DNA of 64,000 bases. Origin: Aureobasidium sp. EXF-3400. Its lineage: Eukaryota > Ascomycota > Dothideomycetes > Dothideales > Saccotheciaceae. The stretch is from assembly GCA_024195585.1 (NCBI GenBank), contig SWBL01000030.1, positions 62,001 through 126,000 on the forward strand, in the 5' to 3' direction. Below, in pieces: positions 44,624 to 54,909 of this stretch. Numbering within the stretch: the first letter of the stretch is position 1; the number at the start of each line of letters is the position of its first letter. The notes beneath the pieces are model-generated. The model had not been told where the DNA came from. It saw only the letters and a program-made list of their open reading frames with translations, and did not search any database. The position numbers were made by a program, and so were the translations under genes.

Positions 44624-46364
44624 CTATCGGAACTCATCCATGAACTCCTTGTGGAATTTGGTGATTCTGCCAACCCACTCAGTGCCAGGAGCAAGGAAAG
44701 TGGTTCTGAAATGCAGTGTTCCCTCCTTTTGTCCGAATCCGCTTCCTGCAACGACGCAAACACCGGTTGCGTCGAGCAATCTGAGGCAGTAGTACTCATC
44801 TGGGCTTCTGCCTTCTTGCTTGGCCTTTTCGATGGCCTTGGGAGGAAGAGTGATGGTAGGGAAGAGGTACATGGAGCCGGTAGGCGACTGGCATGACACA
44901 CCCTCCATCTCACGGAAGGCTTCGTAGAGGGCGGTAGCACGCTTTTTAAGGCCGTTGAAGATGCCGCGCTCCTCGGTGTGGTAGGTCTCGTAGGACGGGT
45001 CGCCCTCAACTGGTGGCTCGACCATAAGGGAGACAAGGCATTGACCAATGACGGGAGGGCAGAGCTGAATGCTGACGAATTTGTAGATTTGCTCAGTAAC
45101 CTGAAAAAGGAAGGTCAGTTATAGGATCGCAGATGTGGGCATGCACGAGACTTACCTTCTCATCAAAACCGACAAGCTCAAAGTAACCACCACGGTGGCC
45201 GCACTCGCCAATCATACCCTTGCTGATACTGTGCATGCTGACAAGCTCAAGAGTGTCGAATTTGCCATCCTTGTTCTCCTCGCTTTGCTGAAGCTCCCTC
45301 AGACATTGCTTGAAGCTGGTGAACTTGCCGACAAACACATTGGTCTGGTACACCTCATCGGCCATGACAACCAGCTTCTCTTCAGCAGCAAACTTCAGAA
45401 CTGACTTGATGTCTTCGACAGAGAGAGTTGCACCAGTAGGGTTACCTGGGTTGATAATGACAATGCTGCGGACGCTTGTGCCCTCAGCCTTTGCCTTTGC
45501 GTAGGATGCGCGAATGGCGTCAAGGTTTGTGCCCCAAGCCTTGTCTTCCTCGAGTTCGTATGGTACACACTTTGCGTTCAAAAGAGCGAGGGTTGCGGTG
45601 TACAGAGGATATTGCGGAATAGGAACAAGGACTCCAGAGTTTTCATCAGCGCACATGACATTCAGAAGAGTGCTAACACCACCTGAAGCACCAGCGGAAA
45701 GGAAGATGTTCTCAGGATCGGCAGGGAAGCCGTCTCTCTTCTCAATGAAATTGGCGACACTGCGACGAATGCCAGGGGCACCCTTGGAGGCCGAGTATGC
45801 TCCCACGCTCTTGACATCGTCCAGCAGTGTCTTTGCGCGGTCAATGGCGTCTTGCTTGTAACCAAGAGAGTTGATAAGGACATCGGGGTGCTCAAGAAGG
45901 AGAGGGTTCTCCATCAATGACAGGACCTGACGGAAGAAGGTGATGGGCTTCTGGTCGAGTTGTTGCGGATTGCCGATGTTGGCCGAGATGATCGTGTCGA
46001 AGGGCAGCGAAGAGTCCTTGTTTCTCAGCTGCTCGCGGTACTTTTCGCTCTTGACAGCGAGCTCACCACGAACGGCGTACTCGGCTTCAACGACATTCTG
46101 GTTGATGTTCTCAATTGTGAGGCGTCTCTGGCGGGGTGTGGTGGAGAAGGCACGAGTCGACTGGCCTTGAAGCCATGCTGGGACGGGTAGCGAAGACAGG
46201 AGACCTTGCGAAGCCATGGCGGCGGATCCTGATGCTGGAGAGGTTACCGAGCGTGGGGATGAGTATGGGGATAGCGCAGGATATGTAGATAGGCGAAGCG
46301 GCACCGAGCGAACCCCTCCCAACCTTGTGGTTGCTCTACCCACGGCAATCCTGTATGACGACAT
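44624..46364 (-). CDS. ALT1: Alanine aminotransferase, probably mitochondrial
   Basis: Exons complement(45156..46364, 44624..45100), 55-bp intron with GTAAGT donor; 561 aa. PLP enzyme exchanging the amino group between alanine and 2-oxoglutarate. The N-terminal ~75 residues are rich in Arg/Ser/Ala (ending near TRAFSTTPRQRR) and act as a mitochondrial presequence. An internal Met at residue 50 could give a shorter form. Family motifs: NIGNPQQLDQKPITFFRQV, LSAGASGGVSTLL, VLVPIPQYPLYTA, IINPGNPTGATLS, the PLP lysine near residue 381 in MHSISKGMIGECGHRGGYFE, and the C-terminal GSGFGQKEGTLHFRTTFLA. The intron join reads FDEKVTEQIYKF. C/G-ending codons dominate, as in highly expressed genes. Confidence 0.96.
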
Positions 46365-47245
46365 GGCGGTGATCCGTCACACGATCTGATGGGAGTGAAG
46401 GGCGATTGGGGTCGGTGAGTGAGGGATTCTGGTGACTCTGAGGCCTCAATCGAGGGAGGGAGGAGAATCTACAATCAGCCTAAAAAACAATTTGGAGATA
46501 AGAAAAACCGACAACCAGACATGAGTCAATCATCCTCCGCAACTCCCCCGAATGGCCCATCTCAATAGGTAATCGGTAAACAACGCCCTATGCCGGCCCG
46601 TAGTCCGACAATCTCTCTTTGCCGTCCCGGGCCCTGCGGGGTACAACTCGCAACCGCCCCCTATCTTATCACCACATCTAGATATTTGAATTTGTGTCAA
46701 GCAGCCTTATCCCACATCACATCGCTTCTTGAATCGAGTCGGGTTCATTGATGATTCTATCTGGCAATTCTTGCCATCAAGCCGGACAGGCCTGATTTAG
46801 TGCATTGTTGTGGTCCAAACAGCAAGCTGATCAAACTTGCCAGCTTTGGCGCAGCGCGCGAACATCTACATCGCGATAGCTAACACCCAAGTGAGCCAAT
46901 CTAGTATATTGAAGGTCTGGTAGGTACAAAGCTCCTGTGATCTGGTAGGGTATCCCCGAGCCGCGGCCACGCTCTGTGTTCTCGCGTCATTATTATTGAC
47001 AACAGTACCTACTCTTCTATCGATCTGATTACCCACCGAAGAATTCAGCCCGTCGACAATGGCACGTCCGGATCCGGCGAGGTCAACCTGCGACATCATT
47101 GTTGTGACCATCGCCATGAATGAATTGCGCCCTCCTGCTGCTTCTTTGTGCACCTCGAATGCATAAAATTGAGGAGACCTGGACTTTTCGAGTCTGACTC
47201 GATTGCCACACTAATAGACAACAGCCGAGTTGAAACTTTACCAGC
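46365..47245. other. Divergent intergenic region ALT1 / F-box-like gene
   Basis: 881 bp between divergent starts. It holds a C-rich motif (CCGCCCCCTATC) near 46655 and a GC-rich CGGGCCCTGCGGGG stretch near 46627; possible regulator sites but unassigned. Confidence 0.4.
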
Positions 47246-48073
47246 ATGGATACCGTTCTTGACAGATGGCTGCACTCCGGGAGCGAAACCTCAAAGGCAG
47301 CACTTGAGAAAATACACGAGCTGGGAGATCTCGCAAACTTCCCAACGGAGATCCGCCTCATGATCCTTGGCTTTTGGCTGAAGGAAAATCAGCCTCCTTG
47401 GGATATCAGCGAGGAGACCAGGATCCCAGATTGGGTAACGCCTGACTACGAGGACACTTGGTTTCAAAACACCAACTTCGTCTTGCCAGCTCCCGCATAC
47501 CGCAGAACAGGCTTCTATGACGAAAACATTGACATCAGACTCGAGGCCAATGTCGTGAACTTCCTCGCAAGACTCTGCGCACGCCCAAAAGTACCTAACC
47601 AAGTCACAGTCGAGGTTGCTGTCGATGTCCATGGGGATCTCAGGATTAGTCAAAAGTCCATTCACAGATTACTCCTCGTCAGCTATCATCTCGGAGACCA
47701 CACGGATCTGCTCAACATCAAAGTTGTCGTCGACACATGTTCAGACAGGGGATACCTGGAAGCCGATTCGGATATTGCAGACCCCCTGTTGACACGTTTT
47801 CAACACGATTGCCTGAGAATGCGGCAACTAAGGGATGGAAGCATGAGCATGGAGCAAGTGTTCCGCTCTGTAGGATTCTCTGTCAACTGGAAGGAAGCTC
47901 CACACTATCCACCTGAGGTCGCGGTAGCAGGAGTTCTGGGACACAAGACCACGACGATGGGTCTTTATGCAATAGCGCCACATTCCTCGGAAAGTATACT
48001 TAGGATGAGGTGCAGATTGTTTATGCAAGATGTACGAAGAATCGAGGAAGAGGAGAGACAAGAAGCAGATTAG
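47246..48073 (+). CDS. F-box-like hypothetical protein (third, divergent)
   Basis: A 275-aa single-exon protein. Residues ~27-40 (LGDLANFPTEIRLMIL) carry the same FP.EIRLMI pattern as the tandem genes at 2.2-4.5 kb, but the rest is not alike. The middle has an acidic, aromatic segment (PDYEDTWFQNTNFVLP), then an alternating strand-like region (VTVEVAVDVHGDLRISQKSIHRLLLVSYHL). No zinc, kinase or membrane motif. It probably belongs to the same broad family of fungal orphan F-box/2EXR-like proteins. Function unknown. Confidence 0.65.
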   Translation: MDTVLDRWLHSGSETSKAALEKIHELGDLANFPTEIRLMILGFWLKENQPPWDISEETRIPDWVTPDYEDTWFQNTNFVLPAPAYRRTGFYDENIDIRLEANVVNFLARLCARPKVPNQVTVEVAVDVHGDLRISQKSIHRLLLVSYHLGDHTDLLNIKVVVDTCSDRGYLEADSDIADPLLTRFQHDCLRMRQLRDGSMSMEQVFRSVGFSVNWKEAPHYPPEVAVAGVLGHKTTTMGLYAIAPHSSESILRMRCRLFMQDVRRIEEEERQEAD

Positions 48074-48559
48074 AGGTCGAAGAGGGTCGAGCAGTACACG
48101 TGGTTTCTACTGGAAAAATTATTTGTAAAAAGATAGCGTTGTGATAACAAAAACATTGTGGCATATCTCAGATGTATGGTTCGTGGTATAGACGCATCCG
48201 GCCTCACCATGTGCCAAAGACTGTCACAGTAGAGCTGGAAAGATGCGTGAATTCTTTTTCTTTCTTTCTCTCTTACAAAGAATGTAGTTTCCTTATAGAG
48301 ACCTCATTGAAGAATATCTCAAGGAACATGCTTGAATTCAGGGCACAATTGTGTATTCCATCAGCTTATAATGTCCTCATACCCCGAGATGAAGAAGGGG
48401 ATGGTCGCTATATTGTGACAGACTTTAGCATGCGGAGGAGGCAGAATGCTTGGCTTGGCATGTGACGCAAGAGAAGCTTCCCGAACGCGGCCTCGAGAGT
48501 CGAACGATTTTATTCACTTTTGATGTTTCGTGACCACCTAACACACCCAATCATCTACC
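48074..48559. other. Intergenic before the LSO2-like gene
   Basis: 486 bp; a 97-codon ORF at 48172-48465 shows no motif or homologue that I recognise and is not accepted. The rest is probably the promoter of the next gene. Confidence 0.4.
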
Positions 48560-49310
48560 ATGGCTAAGGGAGAGAATAGCAAGAAGGCCGCAGGTAACGA
48601 ACATTTCAAACAATCTTGTACATGCAATAGCTGACTGAATTAGGCAACGCTAAGAAGGCCGAGGTCGCAGCCCAGAAGCAGGCTGTTGAGAACCAGAAGA
48701 AGGCAAAGGTTGAAGAGCAGGAATGGCAAAAGGGCGCAAAGGACAACTCCAAGGCGTGAGCATGCACCGATATAACTTCACTTTCTGGCCGCCGTACTGA
48801 CTCTATCCTCCAAGTGCTGCCGCCGCTGACAAGAAGGCCGAAGCCGAACGCAAGAAGGCCGAGAAGGCAGCCCTCGCAGCTGAAGAAGAGGCCTCTCTCC
48901 CCTCTAAGAAGACCGGAAACGCCAAAACCGCACAAAAGAAGTCCCGCGGCCTGGATCTGTCTGGCCTCGATGGACCTTCCTCGCTCTCCGCCCTCTCCGC
49001 AACCGGCATCGACAATGCTTTGGACGCTTTGTCTTTGACCGCAGGCAGCTCAGACAAGGTCGACCGTCACCCCGAACGCCGCTTCAAGGCCGCCTACACC
49101 CAATACGAAGAACGCCGTCTAGAAGAGATGAAAGACGAGAAGGGTCTGCGCCGCCAGCAAAAGATCGAGCAGATCAGAAAGGAATTCGAGAAGCATCCCG
49201 ACAACCCTTTCAACCAAGTCAATGCTACCTACAACAGCACAAGAGAGGATATGGAGACCATTCGCCAGAACGAAAAGGCAAAGATCGAGAAGAGACTTGG
49301 TGGTCCTTGA
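48560..49310 (+). CDS. LSO2/CCDC124-family ribosome-associated protein
   Basis: Exons 48560..48593, 48644..48755, 48815..49310; 213 aa. LSO2/CCDC124 proteins bind idle 80S ribosomes at the tRNA/mRNA sites and help them restart after starvation (family knowledge). The N-terminus is the characteristic Lys/Ala-rich helix (MAKGENSKKAAGNAKKAEV, then many KKAE repeats), followed by a short linker (LDLSGLDGPSSLSALSATGIDNALDALSL) and the DUF1014-type C-terminal block HPERRFKAAYTQYEERRLEEM...GLRRQQKIEQIRKEFEKHPDNPFNQV. Introns are 50 bp (GTAACG) and 59 bp (GTGAGC); joins give AAGNAKKAE and NSKAAAAADKK. No signal peptide or membrane segment. Confidence 0.92.
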
Positions 49311-49691
49311 GCACGTTTTGCGACAAGAGATACGAGAAACAAAAAGCACAGGTTGTTGGCTGTCTTTTCTTTTGCGGCATTGAACGACCTTATTTTTTTA
49401 CGATACCCTATGCATAGATTCAGATACAATGAGGAAGAGATGCTGGCGCTGAGATACGCGCTTGTCGCATGATCATTGGATAACGCCGTTCGAGTTTTAG
49501 TATTGCGAAAACGGAAAGTGAGAAGCTTCACCAGAGCTCGAGGCTCCCTGCATTTCTTGTCTGCTTGTAGATGAGCTTGCACAATACATTAGTCCAGATC
49601 TTGTTGTAAGCAAAGAAAACAAGTGCTTTGTCCCTTGCATTCGCAAGATGAAAGGATATGTGTTATCCACAACAATGATGCTACAACAACA
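49311..49691. other. Intergenic between LSO2-like gene and tRNA-Glu
   Basis: 381 bp, 3' flank of the LSO2-like gene. The last 14 bases before the tRNA (TGCTACAACAACAT) are the same as before the tRNA-Glu at 1617. Confidence 0.5.
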
Positions 49692-49787
49692 TCCGATATG
49701 GTCTAGTGGCTAGGATTTCTCGCTCTCAAACCGTTCGCAAGAACAACTAGGTCCGAGGAGGCCGGGGTTCAATTCCCCGTGTCGGAA
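49692..49787 (+). tRNA. tRNA-Glu(CTC) with 24-nt intron, second copy
   Basis: The mature sequence is the same as at 1617-1713: acceptor TCCGATA/TGTCGGA, anticodon CTC at 49725-49727, T loop GTTCAAT. The intron 49729-49752 keeps the ends (AACCGTTC and GAACAACTAGGT) but its hairpin loop is GCAA instead of AACCT. Confidence 0.93.
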
Positions 49788-50149
49788 TTCTTCTTTCGCA
49801 CTTTTCTCAAGGCCTGCCTGTGACCTTGCTTCTGCGAACTGCCTTTTTGTTTTCCCGACTCGTATGGCACTCTGTAAGCGTCAGGAGCAGAGTCTAGTGG
49901 TGGGGCTTTCGACAAGATCGAGAGACATGATTTTACTTGTCATCGCCAGAGTCTTTTTACTCATAAGGCATTTTGATTGTTGACGACCTCGATGATCCTG
50001 AGTTCAAACAAACGCACAAAACACATGAGAGAAATGGAAAATCAACAGACGCCGACTAGAGGACAGAGAGATTGTCAGCTGGGATAACAAAGCGTTGTTA
50101 AATGGAGAGTCTGAATATCATGCTTCTAGGAACTAGAACAAGAACCTAT
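49788..50149. other. Intergenic between tRNA-Glu and GMC oxidoreductase 3' end
   Basis: 362 bp, starting with a flank resembling that of the other tRNA-Glu (TCTTCTTT.GCACTTT). Otherwise no feature. Confidence 0.4.
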
Positions 50150-51970
50150 CTAAGCAGTCCACTCAGCAGCTATCATCTCAGCAGCACGCTCAGCAATACC
50201 ATAAATCGCCGTCTGGATATGCGCAGAAAGCTGAACAGGAATAACGCTCGCATCCACAACTCTCAGGTTCTGAGTGCCGTACACCTTCAACTTGGGACTG
50301 ACAACACCACCAGCTTTCTCGGGAAGCATCGCACAAGTGCCCAGAGGATGATAAATGGTCAAAGTATGGTTGAGGGCAAAGTCTCGCCATTGCTCGTCGG
50401 TTTGGATTGCCGAGCTGGGCTCGTACTCTTCGGCGATGATGTCCTTCATGGGAGCTGTTTGTGCGATTTTGCGGTTGAGCTTTGTGGCAGCGATGGCGGC
50501 TTGGAGATCATACTCATTGCTAAGATAGCGAGGGTCGATGATGGGTTTGCCAAGGGGATTGGATGTGTTGATGTGAACATTGCCGCGAGATAGAGTGTGC
50601 ATGATGACGCTCAGCAGAGTGAAGTAGTTGGAGCCGTACTCGGAAGAGTTTGCAAGAGGGTAGCCTCCGACACCGGTGTAGCCGTCAGAGAAGATGATTT
50701 CGAGTTGAGGGATTGTATCGCTCTTGTTTCCAGTCATAAAGTCAAGTTTGGTCTTGTCAACGATGGAAGGCTTAACGTTCGTAGCATTCTTAGCAACGTT
50801 CATGAGAGCAACAGACTCATTACCAAGTGCTTGTGGCCAAGTCAAGTAAGCGAACCCAGAAGCGGCGTAGTCATAGCTAGACACCTCGTTTGCGTTGTAA
50901 AGTGTCAGCTGTTCAGCTTTGAAAGTTGCGTTGTATTTGAGCTCGTCAAAAGAGGTCATGTTCTTGAGCTTGAAGCTGTTTTGGATTCGGATGTGATCCT
51001 GAAGGTTCTCGCCCACCGTAGGAAGCTCGAGAACCGGCTTGATACCCGCTGCAGCGATAATGGATGTGTTGCCGATACCGGAAAGTTCAAGCAAACCAGG
51101 AGATTGGAAAGAACCAGCGCTCAGGATGACCTCCTTGCAAGCGTTGATGGTAACGTTGCCCTTGAGCGTGACACCCGTGGCAATGACCTGGCCACGTCTC
51201 TTCTCGGTATTGATCTTGATGACTTGAGAGCCGGTCATGACATGGAGGTTGTCACCAGCAATTTTGAGATACTCAGGACTGTACGAGCGTGTATACTTAG
51301 TAGTGTCGATGTTGTTAGGCTGGAGGGAGACACCAAGGGGGTTGCCATCGAGAGACTCCATGTTCTCGGGAAACCCATAGTTCTTCATTGTCGGTATCCA
51401 GGTGTCCTGATCAGATGGTTGAATTCTATTGATGGTGGCGTGGATCGGGCCATCGACTCCAACACCTTGATCAATCTCTTGCCCAGGATGCACACTCTGA
51501 GTATAATTCTCAACCTTGAGCATGCTTGTGATCATACTATCCCAGTTCCATCCAGGGTTACCGATATGCTCCCAAGCATCATACTCGGCCACCGAAGCAC
51601 GGTCCCAGCACATGAGGTTCAGAGCAGAGCTTCCTCCCAACACCTTTCCTCGATTTTGCGCCCAGGTACGGCCACCAGCATAGGGCTGCGCAACAGTCGT
51701 GAAGTTGTAGTCGTAAACGCCACCAAGTGTGCTGCCCTTCATACCGGGGATGTAGATACCAGGTGCATCGCGGCCATCAGGACCGGCTTCAATGACCAAA
51801 ACTGTATTGTTTGGCAGATATTGACTCAAGCGACTGGCGACAGCAAGACCGGCAGTGCCACCTCCAACAACTATAAAGTCGAAAGTTGACGTAGTCGTAT
51901 TGGACGCTTGCACGACCGAAAAAGTAGCAAGAGCTGAGACCAAGGTAGCTGAAAAAAGTGAGGGAGCCAT
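50150..51970 (-). CDS. Secreted GMC oxidoreductase (AA3_2-like)
   Basis: A 606-aa single-exon protein. A signal peptide of ~22 residues (MAPSLFSATLVSALATFSVVQA) precedes the FAD-binding GGGTAG at 36-41 and the ADP-binding E in VLVIEAGP. The GMC signature GKVLGGSSALNLMCWDRAS is intact. The catalytic pair is His541 (IYHPLGTCAM) and His584 (QLSAHIQTAIYG), a His-His pair as in alcohol/glucose oxidases and dehydrogenases of AA3_2. The substrate (aryl alcohol, sugar or other) cannot be read from the motifs. Many Asn-X-Ser/Thr sites suit a secreted protein. It could supply H2O2 or reduce quinones in plant-wall decay, together with the cellobiose dehydrogenase 8 kb away. Confidence 0.93.
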   Translation of the reverse strand: MAPSLFSATLVSALATFSVVQASNTTTSTFDFIVVGGGTAGLAVASRLSQYLPNNTVLVIEAGPDGRDAPGIYIPGMKGSTLGGVYDYNFTTVAQPYAGGRTWAQNRGKVLGGSSALNLMCWDRASVAEYDAWEHIGNPGWNWDSMITSMLKVENYTQSVHPGQEIDQGVGVDGPIHATINRIQPSDQDTWIPTMKNYGFPENMESLDGNPLGVSLQPNNIDTTKYTRSYSPEYLKIAGDNLHVMTGSQVIKINTEKRRGQVIATGVTLKGNVTINACKEVILSAGSFQSPGLLELSGIGNTSIIAAAGIKPVLELPTVGENLQDHIRIQNSFKLKNMTSFDELKYNATFKAEQLTLYNANEVSSYDYAASGFAYLTWPQALGNESVALMNVAKNATNVKPSIVDKTKLDFMTGNKSDTIPQLEIIFSDGYTGVGGYPLANSSEYGSNYFTLLSVIMHTLSRGNVHINTSNPLGKPIIDPRYLSNEYDLQAAIAATKLNRKIAQTAPMKDIIAEEYEPSSAIQTDEQWRDFALNHTLTIYHPLGTCAMLPEKAGGVVSPKLKVYGTQNLRVVDASVIPVQLSAHIQTAIYGIAERAAEMIAAEWTA

Positions 51971-53398
51971 GTTGATCGCTCAAGTCAACAAAGAGTAAGC
52001 AGATCCGTGACCAAACTCTACCTTGAGGTGGTCCTACTTTTATACACAAGCTAATCAGGTGAGGGAAATCTTTGGGAAGAATGTCGGCAGTTCAGCTGGA
52101 AGCAGGCCTAGGTTATAAGCTAGTTAATAGATGTGGATTAGATGAAGCCCCAAGTGCCTACGAACGACTCGGTTCGTTCCCACAGCCAGAATCTGGTAAT
52201 GTACGGCGGGTAAAGTAGTGCTCTTATATTGTAGGGCACACCAATGGCAGTCAAGTACAGAAACATTGTTCCGATCGGCATTGCTTACTTGCCATGCACC
52301 AGAACAAAAACATACGAAGACAAAACCCGGGCGTGGGTCATTGGTAGTGCAAAGCATTTTAGGTACACTGCTTGCGCGGTCCCGGGTTCAATATTCCTTG
52401 CGAGTTTTCTCGGGCTTTTAGCACGTATCTCGGTCGTTAGGATTCTGGAGACGGGTGGATGGGAAGCAGCGAAGGAATGGTTTCACGAGAGATGCAAGGT
52501 CGATCAGCATCGCCAACTTCCTTGGCATGTGCCGAACGACTCGGACTGAACCATCCACCTCGACTACCTTTCTCCCTTCACGTCTCTGAGCACCACACGA
52601 CTCGCGGACTCTTTACTCTTGCAGCGGCGCCACAGGCTCGATAGTGTACACGTCCAATCCATATCGTTCACCTTTGGTAACGTGGATGCGGGCCGCCTAC
52701 GGCTCACCGTCTTCCGCCGAACCATCGGCCTAGATTGCAGGGGTCCACTATCCAACCGAGCCGTGCGATCCTTATTGAATGAACCGCTCGTCTATGGCTC
52801 GTCTACTCGAGGCCCTTGTTTGATTCATGTCTTGATGTCAACAGTCAGACCAACCAAACAATCTGCGAGAACAAGCACCTCTATCCTCCACGGGATTCAT
52901 TCTGCCTGCTCAGGCTATTCTTCATGGCTGAACTCAATCATCGAAGGAACTGGCAACATTCGCTGGCTATCTTCTGCTTACAAAAACGATCGTGGTGGTT
53001 CATGGTTCCAAAGCTCAGATGCACAGGCAGTAGTTTCGTTCGCACGCTCCTAGTTGTGCTTTCAAAAACTCAATGGTAGGTCGTGCGAAACCGAAGATCT
53101 AACACCGGCCTTTTTCTACGTGAAGATGTGATCAAGATTGATGCTGCAGGGAAATTACTTCGGACCCTGGCAATGCCGTGTTGCTTATTCACAATAATGA
53201 CTACATACACGAGTCTCTTAGGGATAGAGCAAGAATAGTGTAGTACACTCAGCAACCTGCTTGTGCCGAACCATTTGACTGAAAGACCGAACTATCGGTC
53301 TTCCTGCAGGGACATACACTAATAAGACCCTTGAGAAGGTTCGCGTTCAATATTCCTCATTGTTGCTTGATCGGTTTGACCCTCAAACGACCCTCAAG
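51971..53398. other. 1.4 kb divergent intergenic region GMC oxidoreductase / receptor-like gene
   Basis: No convincing gene. ORFs at 52244-52549 and 52619-53053 lack motifs. A 13-mer GTTCAATATTCCT occurs at 52386 and 53345. It is likely the two promoters. Confidence 0.4.
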
Positions 53399-54598
53399 AT
53401 GGGAGGCCACTCACGCAGTGACAACAAAGGTCCTACTCTGCTAATACTTACCTGTATCCTCACATCTCTGGCTATCATCACAACCGGCTTGCGTTGCTGG
53501 GTGCGATGGGGAAACCGACAACTAGGATTCGACGACGGAGCAATGGTTTTGACGACTGGCCTTGCGGTAGCTCGCATGTGCATTCAAATCGTCAGCGTCC
53601 GCTATGGCAATGGCAAACACCGCGACTTCGTTTCCGAACACGACTATCAGACAATCAACATGCTCACCTGGTACACGCAAGTCTTGCTCTTCCCGACTAT
53701 CTGTCTGATGAAGGTCTCGATCTGTATCTTGATCTTGCGTATCAAGGATACACGTACCCTCAGGTGTATTCTGGGGATTGTCATTACAGGATTGATCTTG
53801 ACGAACTTCGAGTGCTTGGTGGTACTGCTCGCTGAATGCTCTCCGCTTAAGGCTTACTGGGATGGGACGTCTGCGACTCACTGCTGGCCTGCCAAAGTGC
53901 GTATATATAGCATTTACCTCCAAGCATGTTAGTATCGCTACACACGATTGTTGGCACATACTCACATCCTACAGCATACGCGGTCGCAACGGATCTAGTC
54001 TGTACCGTCTTACCTATCCATGTGGTCTGGAATGTCAAAATACCTTTGTCAACAAAAGCTGCGGTCTGCGGACTGATGAGCCTGGGCTTAGTGTACGTAG
54101 TCACTTCAGCACTCGATACAATCGACGCTAACTCGTTCACCAAGAGCCACAATCTGTTCAGCCATCCGAGCAGCATCTCTCGGAACCACAACCGACGATC
54201 TCTCCTATGCTTACAGCATCGCAGCCATATGGGCAAAGTAATCCCTTGAAACCCCTTTGTCCCTCATACCATACGACTACTAACTTCACAACTACAGTAC
54301 CGAACTCTTGCTAGGCATCATCGCAGCAAACCTCGCCCTCTCCCGTTCCATCTACAAATACTTCACCGAACGTGCACGAACCTTGACCTCCAACGCTTCT
54401 GGATCCCGAACAACACGTTTGCGCAATAGCTTTGCGACGCCGACGCGAATGGGTTACGTCAAGTCTCCTGAACCTTTGTCGGTTATTGAGACTGCAGGAT
54501 CGCCGCGTAGTGAGGCAAGTGTGATACCTTTGCAACCTTACAAAAACGAAGCAAGACTCACTGGAGTGGATGATCTTGAGAAGGAGATGAGGTATTGA
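53399..54598 (+). CDS. Fungal rhodopsin-domain membrane protein (Pth11-like)
   Basis: Exons 53399..53927, 53975..54092, 54145..54237, 54298..54598; 346 aa. Several hydrophobic helices are visible: LLILTCILTSLAIITTGLR, the FDDGAMVLTTGLAVARMCI segment, VLLFPTICLMKVSICILIL, CILGIVITGLILTNFECLVVLLA, AVATDLVCTVLPIHVVW, GLMSLGLVATICSAIRAA and ELLLGIIAANLALSRSIYK. This is the fungal 'rhodopsin domain' architecture of Pth11-related proteins, without a CFEM domain. The motif RCWVRWGNRQLGFDDGAMV is the typical GFDD.... loop. Short introns (47, 52, 60 bp) join with conserved motifs (QASYAVATD, LVATICSAIR, IWANTELLLG). A basic Ser-rich cytoplasmic tail follows. The ligand or role is unknown; a surface-sensing function is inferred from the family. 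Confidence 0.85.
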
Positions 54599-54909
54599 GG
54601 GTAGTGAAGGGAAGAGGAGGATCGAGATATGAGTTAACAGCATCATAGTAATTGAAGACGACTTCTAGCTTCTGGCGACTGGAAAGTACCCTCCGATTTG
54701 CAGTAACACGTGTCACCCACAATCTTAGTCCTGCCCCTCGAACGTGAAAACAGCATTTCCTTTACCCTAGTCATGATCGAGTTGGATTAAGAGGGGCAGT
54801 TGCAGCAATGCATCAATGCCACAGTATCACTCAATATCGAGGCTGGTATACACATTACACAGAGGAAGCCGTCTTTGTCCTGTACACATGTAAATACTGA
54901 AATCTCTGC
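54599..54909. other. Intergenic, convergent 3' ends
   Basis: 311 bp between the receptor-like gene and PXA1. Nothing recognised. Confidence 0.4.

Noticed and set aside
48172..48465. 97-codon ORF between the third F-box-like gene and the LSO2-like gene
   Set aside because: No recognisable motif or splice support; probably chance.
50597..51889. 430-codon ORF antisense to the GMC oxidoreductase
   Set aside because: The minus-strand frame has complete GMC motifs; the antisense frame is a by-product of codon bias.
52377..52400. CCCGGGTTCAATATTCC, resembling a tRNA T-loop (also GTTCAATATTCCT at 53345)
   Set aside because: The flanks do not form a T stem, and no acceptor, D or anticodon arm fits; only a 13-mer repeat remains.
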